The translations under genes and the position numbers were made by a program. A DNA stretch of 64,000 bases from Unio delphinus (lineage: Eukaryota > Mollusca > Bivalvia > Unionida > Unionidae): assembly GCA_029339505.1 (NCBI GenBank), contig JAQISU010000003.1, positions 21,271,001 to 21,335,000 on the forward strand, given 5' to 3'. The notes beneath the pieces were generated by a model. That model was not told the origin of the DNA. It was given only the letters and a program-made list of their open reading frames with translations, and did no database searches. This document shows, one piece after another, positions 25,074 to 32,930 of the stretch (position 1 is the stretch's first letter; each line of letters begins with the position of its first letter).

Positions 25074-26912
25074 GAATTCACTCCAACTGCAATTAGCATT
25101 GATACTGATTGGATATTGCACAGTGTGCCAGCAGATCGTTATATCACTTTAAGTGGGAATAATTAAAGAGGTCATGGGTATCAGAACTTCCTGAAATATA
25201 ATATTTTTGTTTCAAGGCAGAGGATTTTTCCCATTTATTAATAATGGAGTGATCCTATTTAGAAAGTGCAAACAGTTTGTGATAATTGTCCCAAAGTACT
25301 GATACCCTTGAAATTTGGCCAAAACAGCAAGAAAACTCCTTTCAATCTTACCAATCTAACACTCCACATTTCAGTTTCATATCAGAAATTATATTTCTTA
25401 CTGCTTTAAAAAATAATGGTTCCATGACTCTACATTTGAACTAATGCTTTATTTCTTTCTTCAACTGTTGCATAGAGACTGATTTATTGTTATAATATCA
25501 GTTGGATAAACTGAATCATTATTACAGTAGTAGTTCATTATAGACTGGTTCATTGTTACAATATCAGATAAACTGAATCATTATTACAGTAGTAGTTCAT
25601 TATAGACTGGTTCATTGTTACAATATCAGATAAACTGAATCATTATTACAGTAGTAGTTCATTATAGACTGGTTCATTGTTACAATATCAGTTGGATAAA
25701 CTGAATCATTATTACAATAGTAGTTCAATATAGACTGGTTCATTATTTAGATTTATTTGATGGGTATGCTGTTAGCATGTCTGTTGCAAAATAGTTCTTA
25801 CATTTTCTGATATTTAGCAGTGTAGAAGGCCCAGTTATCTTATTTATTTACTTATTGATTCACTGACATTATCCTTCATAAACAAATTCATGATGTCAAA
25901 TTGTTACTCTTTTTTTTTTAATGCATGTCAAGTTAGCTGTATTGGAAAATAGGTTACTATCAATCTCTGAATGTTAAAAGGTGATGGAATTTCCTTTGCA
26001 TGTCCTGCCACTGTCATTCATTCCTGTCCTTAGATGTAATTCAGTTTTTTTTTTGTATTAATATGGTGAGGTGAATGCTTAAAGGCTTTGGTGACGGTGC
26101 TTTTTTTTCCCCTGCAGAAAACAGGCAACGCTATTCGTGCTTTAGGGCGGATGGCAGCGCTTCAGAAAATGTCAAAACCTCAATCAAGCAGTAGTTTTGG
26201 TGATAGCAGTACGGAAAATAGTTCCTGTTCCAGTGATTCAACAATTTCTCAAGATATCTCAATGTCAGTGAGCTCCCAAATGTCATCTTCTTCATTTTCA
26301 AAGGTGAATGACACAGAGGAAGTGGATGGAAATAGATCACAATCAAGACAAATTGCAGTGACTACTCAACTCAATCCAGATAAAAGAAACACTTCTGTAG
26401 ATGAATTGGTGCCAAGAGACAAAACAAGACATGACTCACCTGATTTCTACTATAGGACTAAACAAATCAAAGACATTTCAGACTCTGCTGACCTATCCAA
26501 CAATAATATAGATAATATGCAGAAAAATGTTCAAGGTGTGACAACAGGTTCTGTCAATAATGTAAAAGACAAAGAAATAATTACTAAAAGTGAAACAAAT
26601 TTCAGTAACATTGCTCAAGGCCTGTCATTATTCATAAAAGGAATGAGGAACTGCAAGGCTTTTGCCGGTGATGTAATAAGATTTGATGTCACCGTGTCGG
26701 GTGAACTGCAACCTAAGATCACCTGGTTCTTCGAGGATGACATCATCCTTGAAAGTCCACGTCATATTATCCAACATGGGGATGGTGGTGAATATTCCCT
26801 CATCATCAAGAACGTGAACGAGGATGATGATGGAGAATATTCTTGCAAAGCTGAAAATCAACATGGAGAAGAAATTTGCTATGCTGAGCTTATTGTCTAT
26901 GGAGCAATTTGA
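1331..26912 (+). CDS. MYLK-like: Myosin light chain kinase (3' part of gene, 8 exons)
   Basis: Ca2+/calmodulin-dependent Ser/Thr kinase that phosphorylates the regulatory light chain of myosin II in muscle or the actomyosin cortex. Exons by splice consensus are 1331-1503, 2436-2595, 9433-9520, 9978-10178, 18420-18761, 21870-22022, 24089-24212 and 26118-26912. Phases join exactly: 2036 nt, two leading bases plus 678 codons including the stop. The domain order is FN3, kinase, autoinhibitory/calmodulin-binding segment (ARRKWQKTGNAIRALGRM), Ser-rich linker, I-set Ig. Kinase landmarks are intact: GKGKFGSVYKC glycine loop, AAKIIK lysine, HLDLKPEN catalytic loop, DFG, and GTPEFIAPEV activation/APE segment. 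This is the smooth-muscle MLCK/telokin layout; the calmodulin segment separates it from titin and twitchin. The gene continues 5' of the window, where Ig domains are expected. A polyadenylation signal AATAAA lies at 27176. Confidence 0.93.
1504..2435. other. MLCK intron, short CT repeat only
   Basis: AT-rich intron. A short CT/CTTT simple repeat lies at about 1751-1778. No other feature seen. Confidence 0.6.
2436..2595 (+). CDS. MLCK exon b: second half of FN3 domain
   Basis: The acceptor TTATTTAG precedes 2436 and the donor GATG|GTAATT follows 2595. It encodes VPRTPYFFRVSAENKHG, the classical FN3 F-G strand signature, then a short Ser-rich linker. It leaves one base of a split codon, completed at 9433. 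Confidence 0.88.
3719..3972 (+). mobile_element. tRNA-derived SINE, family A, copy 2
   Basis: Same body as copy 1 (GTGGGTTCAAGTC B box, TACTGGCCGCCATGTATAGCC), with a degraded A box and a tail of AAC triplets (about 3952-3971). Confidence 0.85.
4425..4592. repeat. Minisatellite, ~45 bp x about 4
   Basis: Direct repeats built on AAGTGCTGATGAACTCCAGG followed by TAAAAGATCAAATCATTACTTG. Confidence 0.85.
6060..6330. repeat. Degenerate tandem repeat, about 27-30 bp unit
   Basis: Repeated variants of TTTGGCCTTGACAGTGCTGG. The open frames on both strands here come from the periodicity. Confidence 0.7.
7145..7600. repeat. Minisatellite, about 28 bp x ~16
   Basis: Unit close to AGCAATACACCAAGCTACAC plus TTCCATTC, with AAGC/AGGC alternation and higher-order pairing in the second half. 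Confidence 0.88.
8335..8520 (+). mobile_element. tRNA-derived SINE, family B
   Basis: The head has AGTGGCTAAGTGATTAA (A-box-like) and GGTTCGAATCC (a strong B box, 8391-8401). The body ends in CTCAGCTCAAAATAACG. The sequence differs from family A. Confidence 0.55.
9433..9520 (+). CDS. MLCK exon c: linker into kinase N-lobe
   Basis: Encodes an acidic linker and the start of the kinase fold (VFEELYELSHEVGK). The donor is GGCAA|GTAAGT. The glycine loop is split between this exon and the next. Confidence 0.85.
9583..9690. repeat. Tandem repeat, 37 bp x 3
   Basis: Three near-identical copies of TCCACAATCCTTCAGTCCCA plus TTACATTTCAAATGAAG, 60 bp downstream of an exon. Confidence 0.85.
9978..10178 (+). 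CDS. MLCK exon d: kinase glycine loop, catalytic lysine, alpha-C
   Basis: Encodes the rest of the glycine loop (GKFGSVYKC), the AAKIIK lysine and the alpha-C helix region (HEEIEIMNQLKHPKI), ending at LVMEY of the hinge. The donor is GGAATA|GTGAGT. The exon end and donor have been copied into the tandem array that follows. Confidence 0.9.
10165..10818. repeat. Minisatellite (~57-70 bp units) seeded by exon end and 5' splice site
   Basis: The first unit overlaps the exon end at 10178 (TTATCCTGGTCATGGAATAG then TGAGT). Later units repeat TTATCCTCATCATGGAGTAG followed by ATTTTTATATCGTCTGTAAA. Some units (near 10347 and 10456) still carry the GTGAGT donor. Open frames on both strands here are products of the repeat period. 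Confidence 0.88.
10838..11005 (+). repeat. DIRS left inverted terminal repeat
   Basis: Matches the reverse complement of 17435-17602 nearly base for base (CCCAATCACATTACTTTAGG ... GTCGCTTCTTTAG). Confidence 0.9.
11006..11640. other. DIRS 5' untranslated region
   Basis: Non-coding. Holds three diverged direct copies of a ~170-bp block marked by GTTTCAGTAGACTTCGTCT (about 11329, 11508 and, degenerate, 11689). Confidence 0.5.
11644..14430 (+). pseudogene. DIRS gag-like region with 81-bp (27-residue) coding minisatellite, frame-broken
   Basis: From about 12000 to 12670 an 81-bp unit repeats about eight times, giving DRSAQMAPVVQPTFQPAST plus GTGRPSGN in one frame. Because 81 is a multiple of three, a second frame and the antisense strand are also open. 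A frame change near 12680 is followed by a block (YGDYSDVPV ... LPEQDF, to 13096) that recurs, diverged, at 13484-13890. That is an internal duplication of about 800 bp. The tail resembles DIRS gag C-termini by position and style. Stops at 13096 and after 14128 make an intact protein unlikely. Confidence 0.6.
12000..12670. repeat. Coding minisatellite, 81 bp x about 8
   Basis: GC-rich units (GGCAACGACCGTTCAGCCCA then AATGGCACCGGTCGTCCAG), strongly unlike the AT-rich surroundings. Confidence 0.9.
14560..15676 (+). pseudogene. DIRS reverse transcriptase / RNase H remnant
   Basis: Translation with frame changes gives YQFHVIPFGLNLSTWASTK and YLDDIL, the YxDD region of a reverse transcriptase. 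From 15290 it gives a DIRS-type RNase H (YGWGAHL ... HINLSEITAVINAF ... MSDNIVVV ... HILGRLNVLADTLS). Stop codons and indels interrupt both, so this copy cannot make enzyme. Confidence 0.75.
15677..17080 (+). pseudogene. DIRS tyrosine recombinase remnant
   Basis: 15677-16337 encodes the linker and N-terminal recombinase-like region (STLKVYEGKWHVFRDWYHI). A pure A-run at about 16366-16396 interrupts it. 16519-16713 holds ACRVSELHVLS, the block with the first catalytic Arg of tyrosine recombinases. The C-terminal H-x-x-R and Tyr region is scrambled. Confidence 0.7.
17283..17377. repeat. DIRS internal complementary region
   Basis: The first part (CCTAAAGTAATGTGATTGGG ... TTCAAAGGAGAAA) is the reverse complement of the left end. 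The second part (GAGAAAGCAAATTTTTTAG ... CCCAATCACATTACT) is the reverse complement of the right end. They meet at GGAGAAAGC, which marks the ends of the element. Confidence 0.9.
17435..17602 (-). repeat. DIRS right inverted terminal repeat
   Basis: Inverted copy of 10838-11005. The last ~46 bases outside it (17603-17648) are end-specific and are mirrored only in the internal complementary region. Confidence 0.9.
17650..17800. repeat. Right remnant of the kinase-intron minisatellite
   Basis: TCTGTAAATGTACAGACATGG and ATGGAGTAGTATTTTCGTCTG continue the array interrupted at 10818, showing that the DIRS element inserted into it. Confidence 0.8.
18420..18761 (+). CDS. MLCK exon e: catalytic and activation loops
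   Basis: Begins after TTTGATAG. It encodes GGGELFERI, HLDLKPENIL, KIIDFGLARF, GTPEFIAPEVV and DMWSLGVICYVL. All catalytic residues (HxD, DFG Asp, APE) are present. The intron before it is 8.2 kb and contains the DIRS element. Confidence 0.93.
18985..19320. repeat. Minisatellite, 33 bp x about 10
   Basis: Unit CAGATATATCACACAGTGCC plus AGCAGGTCAGGGT. The length is a multiple of three, so four frames stay open; these are not genes. Confidence 0.92.
19443..19735 (+). mobile_element. tRNA-derived SINE, family C, copy 1
   Basis: tRNA-like head (GGTGGTCTAGTGGTTAGAAC, weak B box). The body has GGTCTGGTGTCAGGATAATG and a CTGCAGACATCATAGCGACA end. A homologous copy lies inverted at 36535-36800. Confidence 0.75.
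19838..21435. repeat. Minisatellite, 43 bp x about 37
   Basis: Unit CTGTAATTATTAGATACAGT plus ATTGGCTATAGTATATTAGATA, nearly invariant in its first 30 bases. Variation is confined to two positions: ATTATAT/AGTATAT/ACTATAT and GATATC/GATAGC. A few units are shortened (near 20930, 21100 and 21260). Confidence 0.95.
21870..22022 (+). CDS. MLCK exon f: kinase C-lobe
   Basis: The acceptor TTTTTTGAAG ends at 21869 and the donor AAA|GTAATT follows 22022. Encodes LTGISPFMGDSDVETLSNV and DAKDFILRLMVKNKK of the C-lobe. Confidence 0.9.
22232..22665. repeat. Minisatellite, 29/33 bp x about 15
   Basis: Unit GCCTGATTTGATATTGATTA plus CACTGTGCA, mixed with a 4-bp longer form (GCCAGTTGATTTG) and a GAATAAA form in an alternating pattern. 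Confidence 0.92.
23018..23115. repeat. Tandem duplication, ~51 bp x 2
   Basis: TTATCAGGGGTTACAGACTC ... CTTAAACATAATGTAACTGTT occurs twice in tandem, with a third, partial copy just upstream. Confidence 0.8.
23710..23802. repeat. Tandem repeat, ~37 bp x 2-3
   Basis: ACAGGTACTGGATATCATTG plus AAGACTTACCTTGCC repeats. Confidence 0.8.
24089..24212 (+). CDS. MLCK exon g: end of kinase and start of regulatory helix
   Basis: Encodes the terminal kinase helix (RMTASQCLEHSWL) and the autoinhibitory segment up to ARRKWQ. It leaves in phase 0, so the calmodulin-binding helix is split between this exon and the next. Confidence 0.9.
24213..26117. other. MLCK intron with GT microsatellite and one tandem array
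   Basis: A GT microsatellite lies at 25035-25071 and a 63-bp array at 25468-25745. Otherwise AT-rich with no supported exon. Confidence 0.6.
25468..25745. repeat. Minisatellite, about 60-65 bp x 4
   Basis: Unit ATAAACTGAATCATTATTAC plus AGTAGTAGTTCATTATAGACTGG, with a GTTGG insertion in the first and last copies. Confidence 0.9.
26118..26912 (+). CDS. MLCK terminal exon: calmodulin-binding end, Ser-rich linker, Ig domain
   Basis: Opens with KTGNAIRALGRM, the second half of the calmodulin-binding segment. A linker of about 160 residues follows, very rich in Ser, Asp and Asn, and then a C-terminal I-set Ig domain (KITWFFEDD ... DDDGEYSCKAENQHGE). The stop is at 26910-26912. The first conserved Ig Cys is replaced (IRFDVTVSG), so the usual intradomain disulfide cannot form; this is common in cytoplasmic I-set domains. 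Confidence 0.9.
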   Translation, partial: KTGNAIRALGRMAALQKMSKPQSSSSFGDSSTENSSCSSDSTISQDISMSVSSQMSSSSFSKVNDTEEVDGNRSQSRQIAVTTQLNPDKRNTSVDELVPRDKTRHDSPDFYYRTKQIKDISDSADLSNNNIDNMQKNVQGVTTGSVNNVKDKEIITKSETNFSNIAQGLSLFIKGMRNCKAFAGDVIRFDVTVSGELQPKITWFFEDDIILESPRHIIQHGDGGEYSLIIKNVNEDDDGEYSCKAENQHGEEICYAELIVYGAI

Positions 26913-29900
26913 AAAGTTATCCCCAAACACAATATCATAGTTCACTTACATGAAGTGTTCAAACCTACTTGTCCATCTTCACTATTTTATCGTTGAATAT
27001 AAAACAATCATATTGCAATGAAAATGGTGCTTAAAAACGTTCATTAACAAAGCTCGAGTGCTGATCCCCTGCTAAGGTGTGTGGTCCACTCTTAAGCTTG
27101 AGAAAGAAGATATACCAACCAATGAATTTGAGTACAAATTAATACCATCCAATTAAATTCGAATAAGATCCTATAAATAAAACAATCATGCCAACTAGTT
27201 TGACCGCTAGCAGTATGCTTCAAATCGTAGTTTAGAATATTGGGTTTTGTACAGTGTATGATAATAGTAATGTTTCTCTCTCAGTGCTTTGAATACTTGA
27301 CTTTTCTTGGATCTGATGACATTCCTTGAATGCTCAGCTTTATTTCTCATCATCTCATACATCATCAAAAACGTAAAGGAATCTCGTGCAGATCCATTTT
27401 TCGAACAATTTTCGTGACCCACTAACCCTGACAAGCACTGATTGAAAAACATTCCAAGCACTTAAGAAAATTTGTTATTATTTATTTGTTTATGAAAATT
27501 ATCCTTTCAGCATCAGATGTATATTTGTTGTAGGGATTTTAAGTTATTGTTGTTCGCTCAGTGAAACATTAAAAGGATGGAGTAAAATCAGGGATCTGAT
27601 GACACGTTTCTGTTAGTGTTTTTAATTATTTTACAGAATGTTTTTATATCAGTTGTTGACTGACACAAACTGTTTGACTGCATACACTGTACTTGAACAC
27701 AATAAAATAATCATAAAATTAGTGTCTCAGTTTCTTTTTTATCTTCACTTTAGTACTAATACTTTAACTCTATGGTACAGCTACTTCAAATGTAACTTTG
27801 AGGAGGTGAAGAAAGTAGAAGCCTCTGGGTCATCAATTCAGATGGTGTAGAACAACACAGTTCAGTTCTTGGTCATCAGTTCAGTTCCTGATCATCAATT
27901 AAGATGGTGTAGAACAACACAGTTGAAATTTTGTAAGAGGCAACAACAATTGAATATAAGGATAAGTAATACATGTAGCGGTAACTTGTACTCGTTTATT
28001 ATGTGATGTGGGATAAGGTGTGTGTGTTTCTAATAACTCAGAAGTAAATTCATGCCAATAGTCCCACCAAAAGTTTCATGAAGGAACAACGAAGCCCCAG
28101 TTTTAGTCATTTTCGCCCTCTCAAATTAAAATGTAGTACTGCTAGTGTTTGGAGTGTCAAACAGAATCGGGATTTTTTTCTGAGGTATTTTGTTTAATGA
28201 CTGAAACATATCTCTATTGTTTTAAAACTGGCAACTGGAGAATGTTATTCTTATTTTCTTTAGAATGCTGATGCATACAAATTGGAGAAAATCCTTCAAT
28301 TTTATCTTTGATTAATTTCAGAGATACGTTCCATAATAATTCAATACAATATGGCTGTATTTTAATCCTTGATGCCCGTTGACTGTTGGTTGAATAATGA
28401 TTATGAAATAATATGACATTCTAAATCTGTATATGGGTCTTTAACTTTGTGTATGAACACTGTCTTGGGTGGAGAAATTCCGAAAAAACTGTCAACAGAC
28501 TTAAACAACCAATATCTGCATTTTCTGCCACAATAGTGGTATAACCTTCTGGACGTTCAGCTGTAACAATATTGTCAGCCCGTTAAAGATTGGGGGTGTA
28601 AAAAGAGTGCCCATCGAATTTCACATCACAAACGTGATTTTAAGACAGTGTCGTGGATCAAAGACAATTTGATATGATATTTTTCAATTATTATACGACA
28701 AATATCTGGCTGCATTTAGTATATGCCAATAAAATCTTTAAACTGCCGGGATTGTCTGGCCAATACACGAATTGAAGGAAGCAGTTGAGCAATAACGTGC
28801 GTTTACAAACACTCATCGAAAGCTACACCAGTGTCATCAATACTTTGATTTTATAGTGTGACTAGAACGAAATCTGTTTACATACTATTTTGAATATATA
28901 ACCAGCTTGAGGAGCCAATTTCAGTAAAAGAAAATACAGCTCCCCCAACCATTTTTTCTAAGAACAATTCTCAGCAAAATATCTTGGAACTTAAGATGAC
29001 TGATTGCTTGTTTTCATTTGTTGTTAGGCAAGCTATAAGAATAAAACTTCATAAAACCAGCAATTTATTTTTCCTTATTGTTATAAAGCTCAATTTAACA
29101 TGCGACTATTTACCTATGCTAAGATGAACAAAACTTTTAAAATTAAAAAACCCCACAGTAAACCTCGTATTAGGCGACGCGAAGTGAAGCTTAATTGGCT
29201 TAATGGTTCATGAAGCTTCGTATTAACCGGAATAAAAGTCAATGAAGCTTCGTATTAACCGGAATAAATGTCAATACATTTTTGATAAATTATTTCGTGT
29301 CAAATTTCTAAATTTAACTTGTTTAGATTTGTAATATGTTATTCAACTGCAGGACTCCACGCACATACAAAAAACATTATGTCATGGTGGCCGAGTGGTC
29401 TAAACGCTCTCCGTTACGAATCGCTGCAATCTCACCGGTCTACGTGGGTTCGAGTCTCGGATTCGGCCAATGTGGGTGAAACCTTGCTGGTAGCTTCCCG
29501 TGGGTCGGTTGTTATTTCCGGGTTTTTCCTCCACTATTAATACTGGCCGCCATGTATAGCCTATATTGTGCTGAAAAATGGCGTTAAACCCGATAACAAT
29601 AACAACAATATGTCATGATAGTGCGTATTAAAAGCTGTCGATCATCATACGATGTTCGTTTTATCCAACAAAAAGGTGTATGGAAATCGTGCAATAACTC
29701 CTCTAATTTATCACACCCTTTTTGTTTAATTTTACGTTTCATTACACTGAATTGTCAAACCATGTTTATTGATTTGTTATCAGACCCCTTAATTGCTTTT
29801 CACACTTTTCTATACTCTTATTATCAAACCCGTTAACTTTTTTTTCACCCTTTGGCCATATATTATCAGGTATATGACAATTTTTTAGTTTATCTCAAAA

Positions 29901-31110
29901 TGTCGAATTTTTATTTTAGAAAGGAGTCGTGATGACAAAATAAAATACATCAAGCATATTTTCTAATTACCAACATTTTCTAATTACCAACATTTCCTAC
30001 AACAGTTTCTAATTATCAACATTTTCTAATTACCAACATTTTTCCTCAAATTTAATTCTTACAAATAAGGCGTGCCCACCCCCACCCCACCCAAATAAAT
30101 AAATAAATAAATGTAAACTTTCAATCAAGCACATTACACCAAAGAAAGACGCACAGTGATTATTTTATCGGACTCTGGGATATTTTGTCAGCAGACGACA
30201 AAACATCAAATTTTCAGCTTCTCAAAATCTTTCATACCTATTACACAATTTTCATCTTGATTTCACCTTCAGCAGTGATAAATTTTAGTCTAGCAATATA
30301 TTTATACATCAAGAAGCAAGCCCTGGTTTATTCACTTGAAAATTGTTTCAGTTACACTTTTAATGACCTTAATATGACCTTTCTTGTGTAGGGTTGATTT
30401 ACACCTTTGAATGCATATACTACTTGAAATTAAATGATATGTTTGGTACACAAAATCTGAAAAACTTTATAATCGATAAAGCATGAAAATCAGTTATTTA
30501 TTCCACATTTACATGAATGACCTTTATATGATCATTACAAAAGGACTACTGGACAAAGTAAAAATACATATACCGCTGTTTTAGAATGGTGATAAGCTTT
30601 TCTTTAGTAAGACACTTCAAAATAAAATTGACAAGAAAAGTGTTTTGGTATGCGCTTCATAAATCCTATGCGACATTTGCACTCTTGTGTAAATTGAGCA
30701 CCACCCTTATTTTCCTTGGCGCAAACGATGGCCGTGCACACATCAACTGCATAATACCAAACGCAACGATTCCATAGTCACTAAACCAATATATCCACTA
30801 GAACACAGTAATAATAATAGTAGTAGTAATAATAATACTGAGGACTTTGTATTGCGCCAAATATTTAGAATGTATATGCACTTTACAACATATATAATGA
30901 TATGACTAGAAAATAATGTTTATTGCCATTGCGAAAGCAACAATAGTCTTCCTGAATATAATAAACACCTATCTACAATTCAGTTTCTGAAATAATTTAA
31001 TCATCGTTTCAGCAAAATGTTAAATCACTGAGAAATGTCATTGACACAACTGTCAAATACTGCAATACAGTATTAATGACCGGAAGCTGGATTACACATC
31101 AAAATGTTAT
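26913..31110. other. MLCK 3' UTR and intergenic region
   Basis: A polyadenylation signal AATAAA lies at 27176-27181. The rest is AT-rich and contains SINE A copy 3 at 29381-29612. Small open frames here have no recognisable content. Confidence 0.6.
29381..29612 (+). mobile_element. tRNA-derived SINE, family A, copy 3 (best preserved head)
   Basis: The head ATGGTGGCCGAGTGGTCTAA resembles a Leu/Ser tRNA 5' half. The B box is GGGTTCGAGTC at 29447-29457. The tail is AAC-type. It aligns with 455-705 along its length. Confidence 0.88.
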
Positions 31111-32268
31111 TTAAAGAGTCAGTGGCAATTTAAAGAGTGGTGCACAACTATTCGGATTTTCTGCATAAACTTCAACAGTCTCTTGCAAAATATCGAACAC
31201 ACCCGTGTATACAGTGGTGGCATCATCAGTGGTAGATGGGCGCCTAAAAATGGGATAGTTACTGTTCTGAGTATCCCCAAGAATGGCCTTGACCTCTTTG
31301 ACGTTCCTAGGTGGCGCTATTTGTTCTGCGCGTTTTGCACGTGCGAATGTGCTATTTAAGCCGGATCGCTCATCAATGCCCTTTAAATGCTGGTAATGGT
31401 TGAAATGAAAGTAGTGGCAAGATTTATTTACGTCATGTTGTTCATGTACATTTGTAACTTCCAGTGGACATTCTGTTTTGCCAGGTGCGACTTCTATCGA
31501 CCACATTTCCTTCTTATTCAATGAAGCAAGATTAATGTTGTATCCGTATGCCGACCCGTAATCTTGGTTACGGGCAATGCGGATGACATCGTCAACGCTT
31601 GAGGCAGAGAAGAGGGCCCTGTTTAGCAGTTGTCTAGTCGGAGAACCAAGAGATGCATTCTTTGCGTAGAGACCATTTATGGAAAAGACCAGTCCGTGTT
31701 TGTTGCATCCGAATGCATTACCAGGCAAAGTTCCAGGATAGGAGAAAGCAAAGAAGTGCTCCTCGTCACATTTTACAGTGCCAGATTTTCCTCCCGGTTC
31801 AATCACATTGGCATTAACAAGATACCCGTAGGGTCTAATAGCTGGATCGCAGTCTTCATTGTGAGCCAAAATTTTAACGTCAGGTCTATTTAGAAATATA
31901 GTTGAGCAGCCATGTACATGGCTTAACAGATTGGCCTCCACCTCTGCAAAATGTACATTGTAGACTTCCTTCGAAATATTCAAAAGAAAGAGGTGCTCAA
32001 ATGACATCCCACAGCCGTCTGCAATTCCTCTAATTTCGGTAACGTATTGTGGAAAACAACTTTCTCCTCCTACCAGATATTCGGCGAAGATGTCTCTACC
32101 TCTCTGGGTATCATAGAAGCGGAGGAGTCGCGACTGAACATGCGTTGACGCGTTGAAATACTTCCGTATCCTATCCTGGAAAACCGAGCCAATACTGTAG
32201 CCCACTTCATAGTGATTTCCTCTGGTAAACAGCAGCGGTAGTAACTGTGAGTTGTTAGAACTTGCCAT
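31111..32268 (-). CDS. Tan-like N-terminal-nucleophile hydrolase (peptidase C45 / acyltransferase family)
   Basis: 385 aa, single exon. The family includes Drosophila Tan, which hydrolyses N-beta-alanyl-dopamine and carcinine, and fungal isopenicillin-N acyltransferase. The chain is made as a precursor that self-cleaves before a Cys, which becomes the catalytic nucleophile. Here HVHGCSTIF (Gly-Cys at about residues 120-121) matches the cleavage and nucleophile site. Downstream ILAHNEDCDP, PGTLPGNAFGCNKHGL and NRALF blocks are typical of the family. Length fits Tan. The start is the ATG at 32268; the codon before it in frame is GTG. There is no signal peptide, so a cytosolic enzyme is likely. 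A polyadenylation signal on this strand lies near 30920. The substrate in this animal is unknown; biogenic-amine conjugates are the family-based guess. Confidence 0.85.
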   Translation of the reverse strand: MASSNNSQLLPLLFTRGNHYEVGYSIGSVFQDRIRKYFNASTHVQSRLLRFYDTQRGRDIFAEYLVGGESCFPQYVTEIRGIADGCGMSFEHLFLLNISKEVYNVHFAEVEANLLSHVHGCSTIFLNRPDVKILAHNEDCDPAIRPYGYLVNANVIEPGGKSGTVKCDEEHFFAFSYPGTLPGNAFGCNKHGLVFSINGLYAKNASLGSPTRQLLNRALFSASSVDDVIRIARNQDYGSAYGYNINLASLNKKEMWSIEVAPGKTECPLEVTNVHEQHDVNKSCHYFHFNHYQHLKGIDERSGLNSTFARAKRAEQIAPPRNVKEVKAILGDTQNSNYPIFRRPSTTDDATTVYTGVFDILQETVEVYAENPNSCAPLFKLPLTL

Positions 32269-32424
32269 CACGTATTCGTCTTTGGTTTTGTTACCTTGCT
32301 GGTATTCGCTGATTCAATCTAATGATAAAAAAAATATACGAGGGGGTTCAATAATTTTCTGCCTATTCATTGTCTTATCTTCGACAAATGTCACCCACTT
32401 TCTATACCTTAACCTTTTATCTGT

Positions 32425-32474
<50 letters not shown>

Positions 32475-32930
32475 TTGAGGATGGAAACTATATTATCCTA
32501 TTCTCCACTGAGGCGCTCCTGTTTGACCTCAATGATCTTACATTTTACCTTACGAACCCACGTGCCCAGGCATTAATGAACAATTTACTACAATGCCAAC
32601 TGAAGGTATCCGTGTTTTAGAAAATTTAAAAGCGGTTTGAGTAACAATGTGATTTATATTTCCCTTTCGCGAAATTCCTAGCACAAAAATCACCCCCCGT
32701 GTCTTAAATTGTAAGAGGTTACAGATATCATTATGAGCTATTGGTAATGCACAAGGCTGGTTTGGGGCGGTATTCTACTTGTGAAGAAAATAGCGGCGAG
32801 TGTGTGCAAGAATAACGTATAATAGAAAAAATTCCATGCCTTTTTTGGGCACAGATTTCGATGGAGCAGTATGAAGTCTCTATGTACTTAAAAATAAATA
32901 CCATAGAGTATTTGATAGGGTTGCGGAAAA
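32269..32930. other. Intergenic, AAT microsatellite
   Basis: An AAT/ATA trinucleotide repeat at about 32427-32475. Nothing else recognised. Confidence 0.6.

Noticed and set aside
29381..29460. Functional tRNA gene
   Set aside because: The tRNA-like head is continuous with a SINE body found at two other sites, and the 3' half does not close an acceptor stem.
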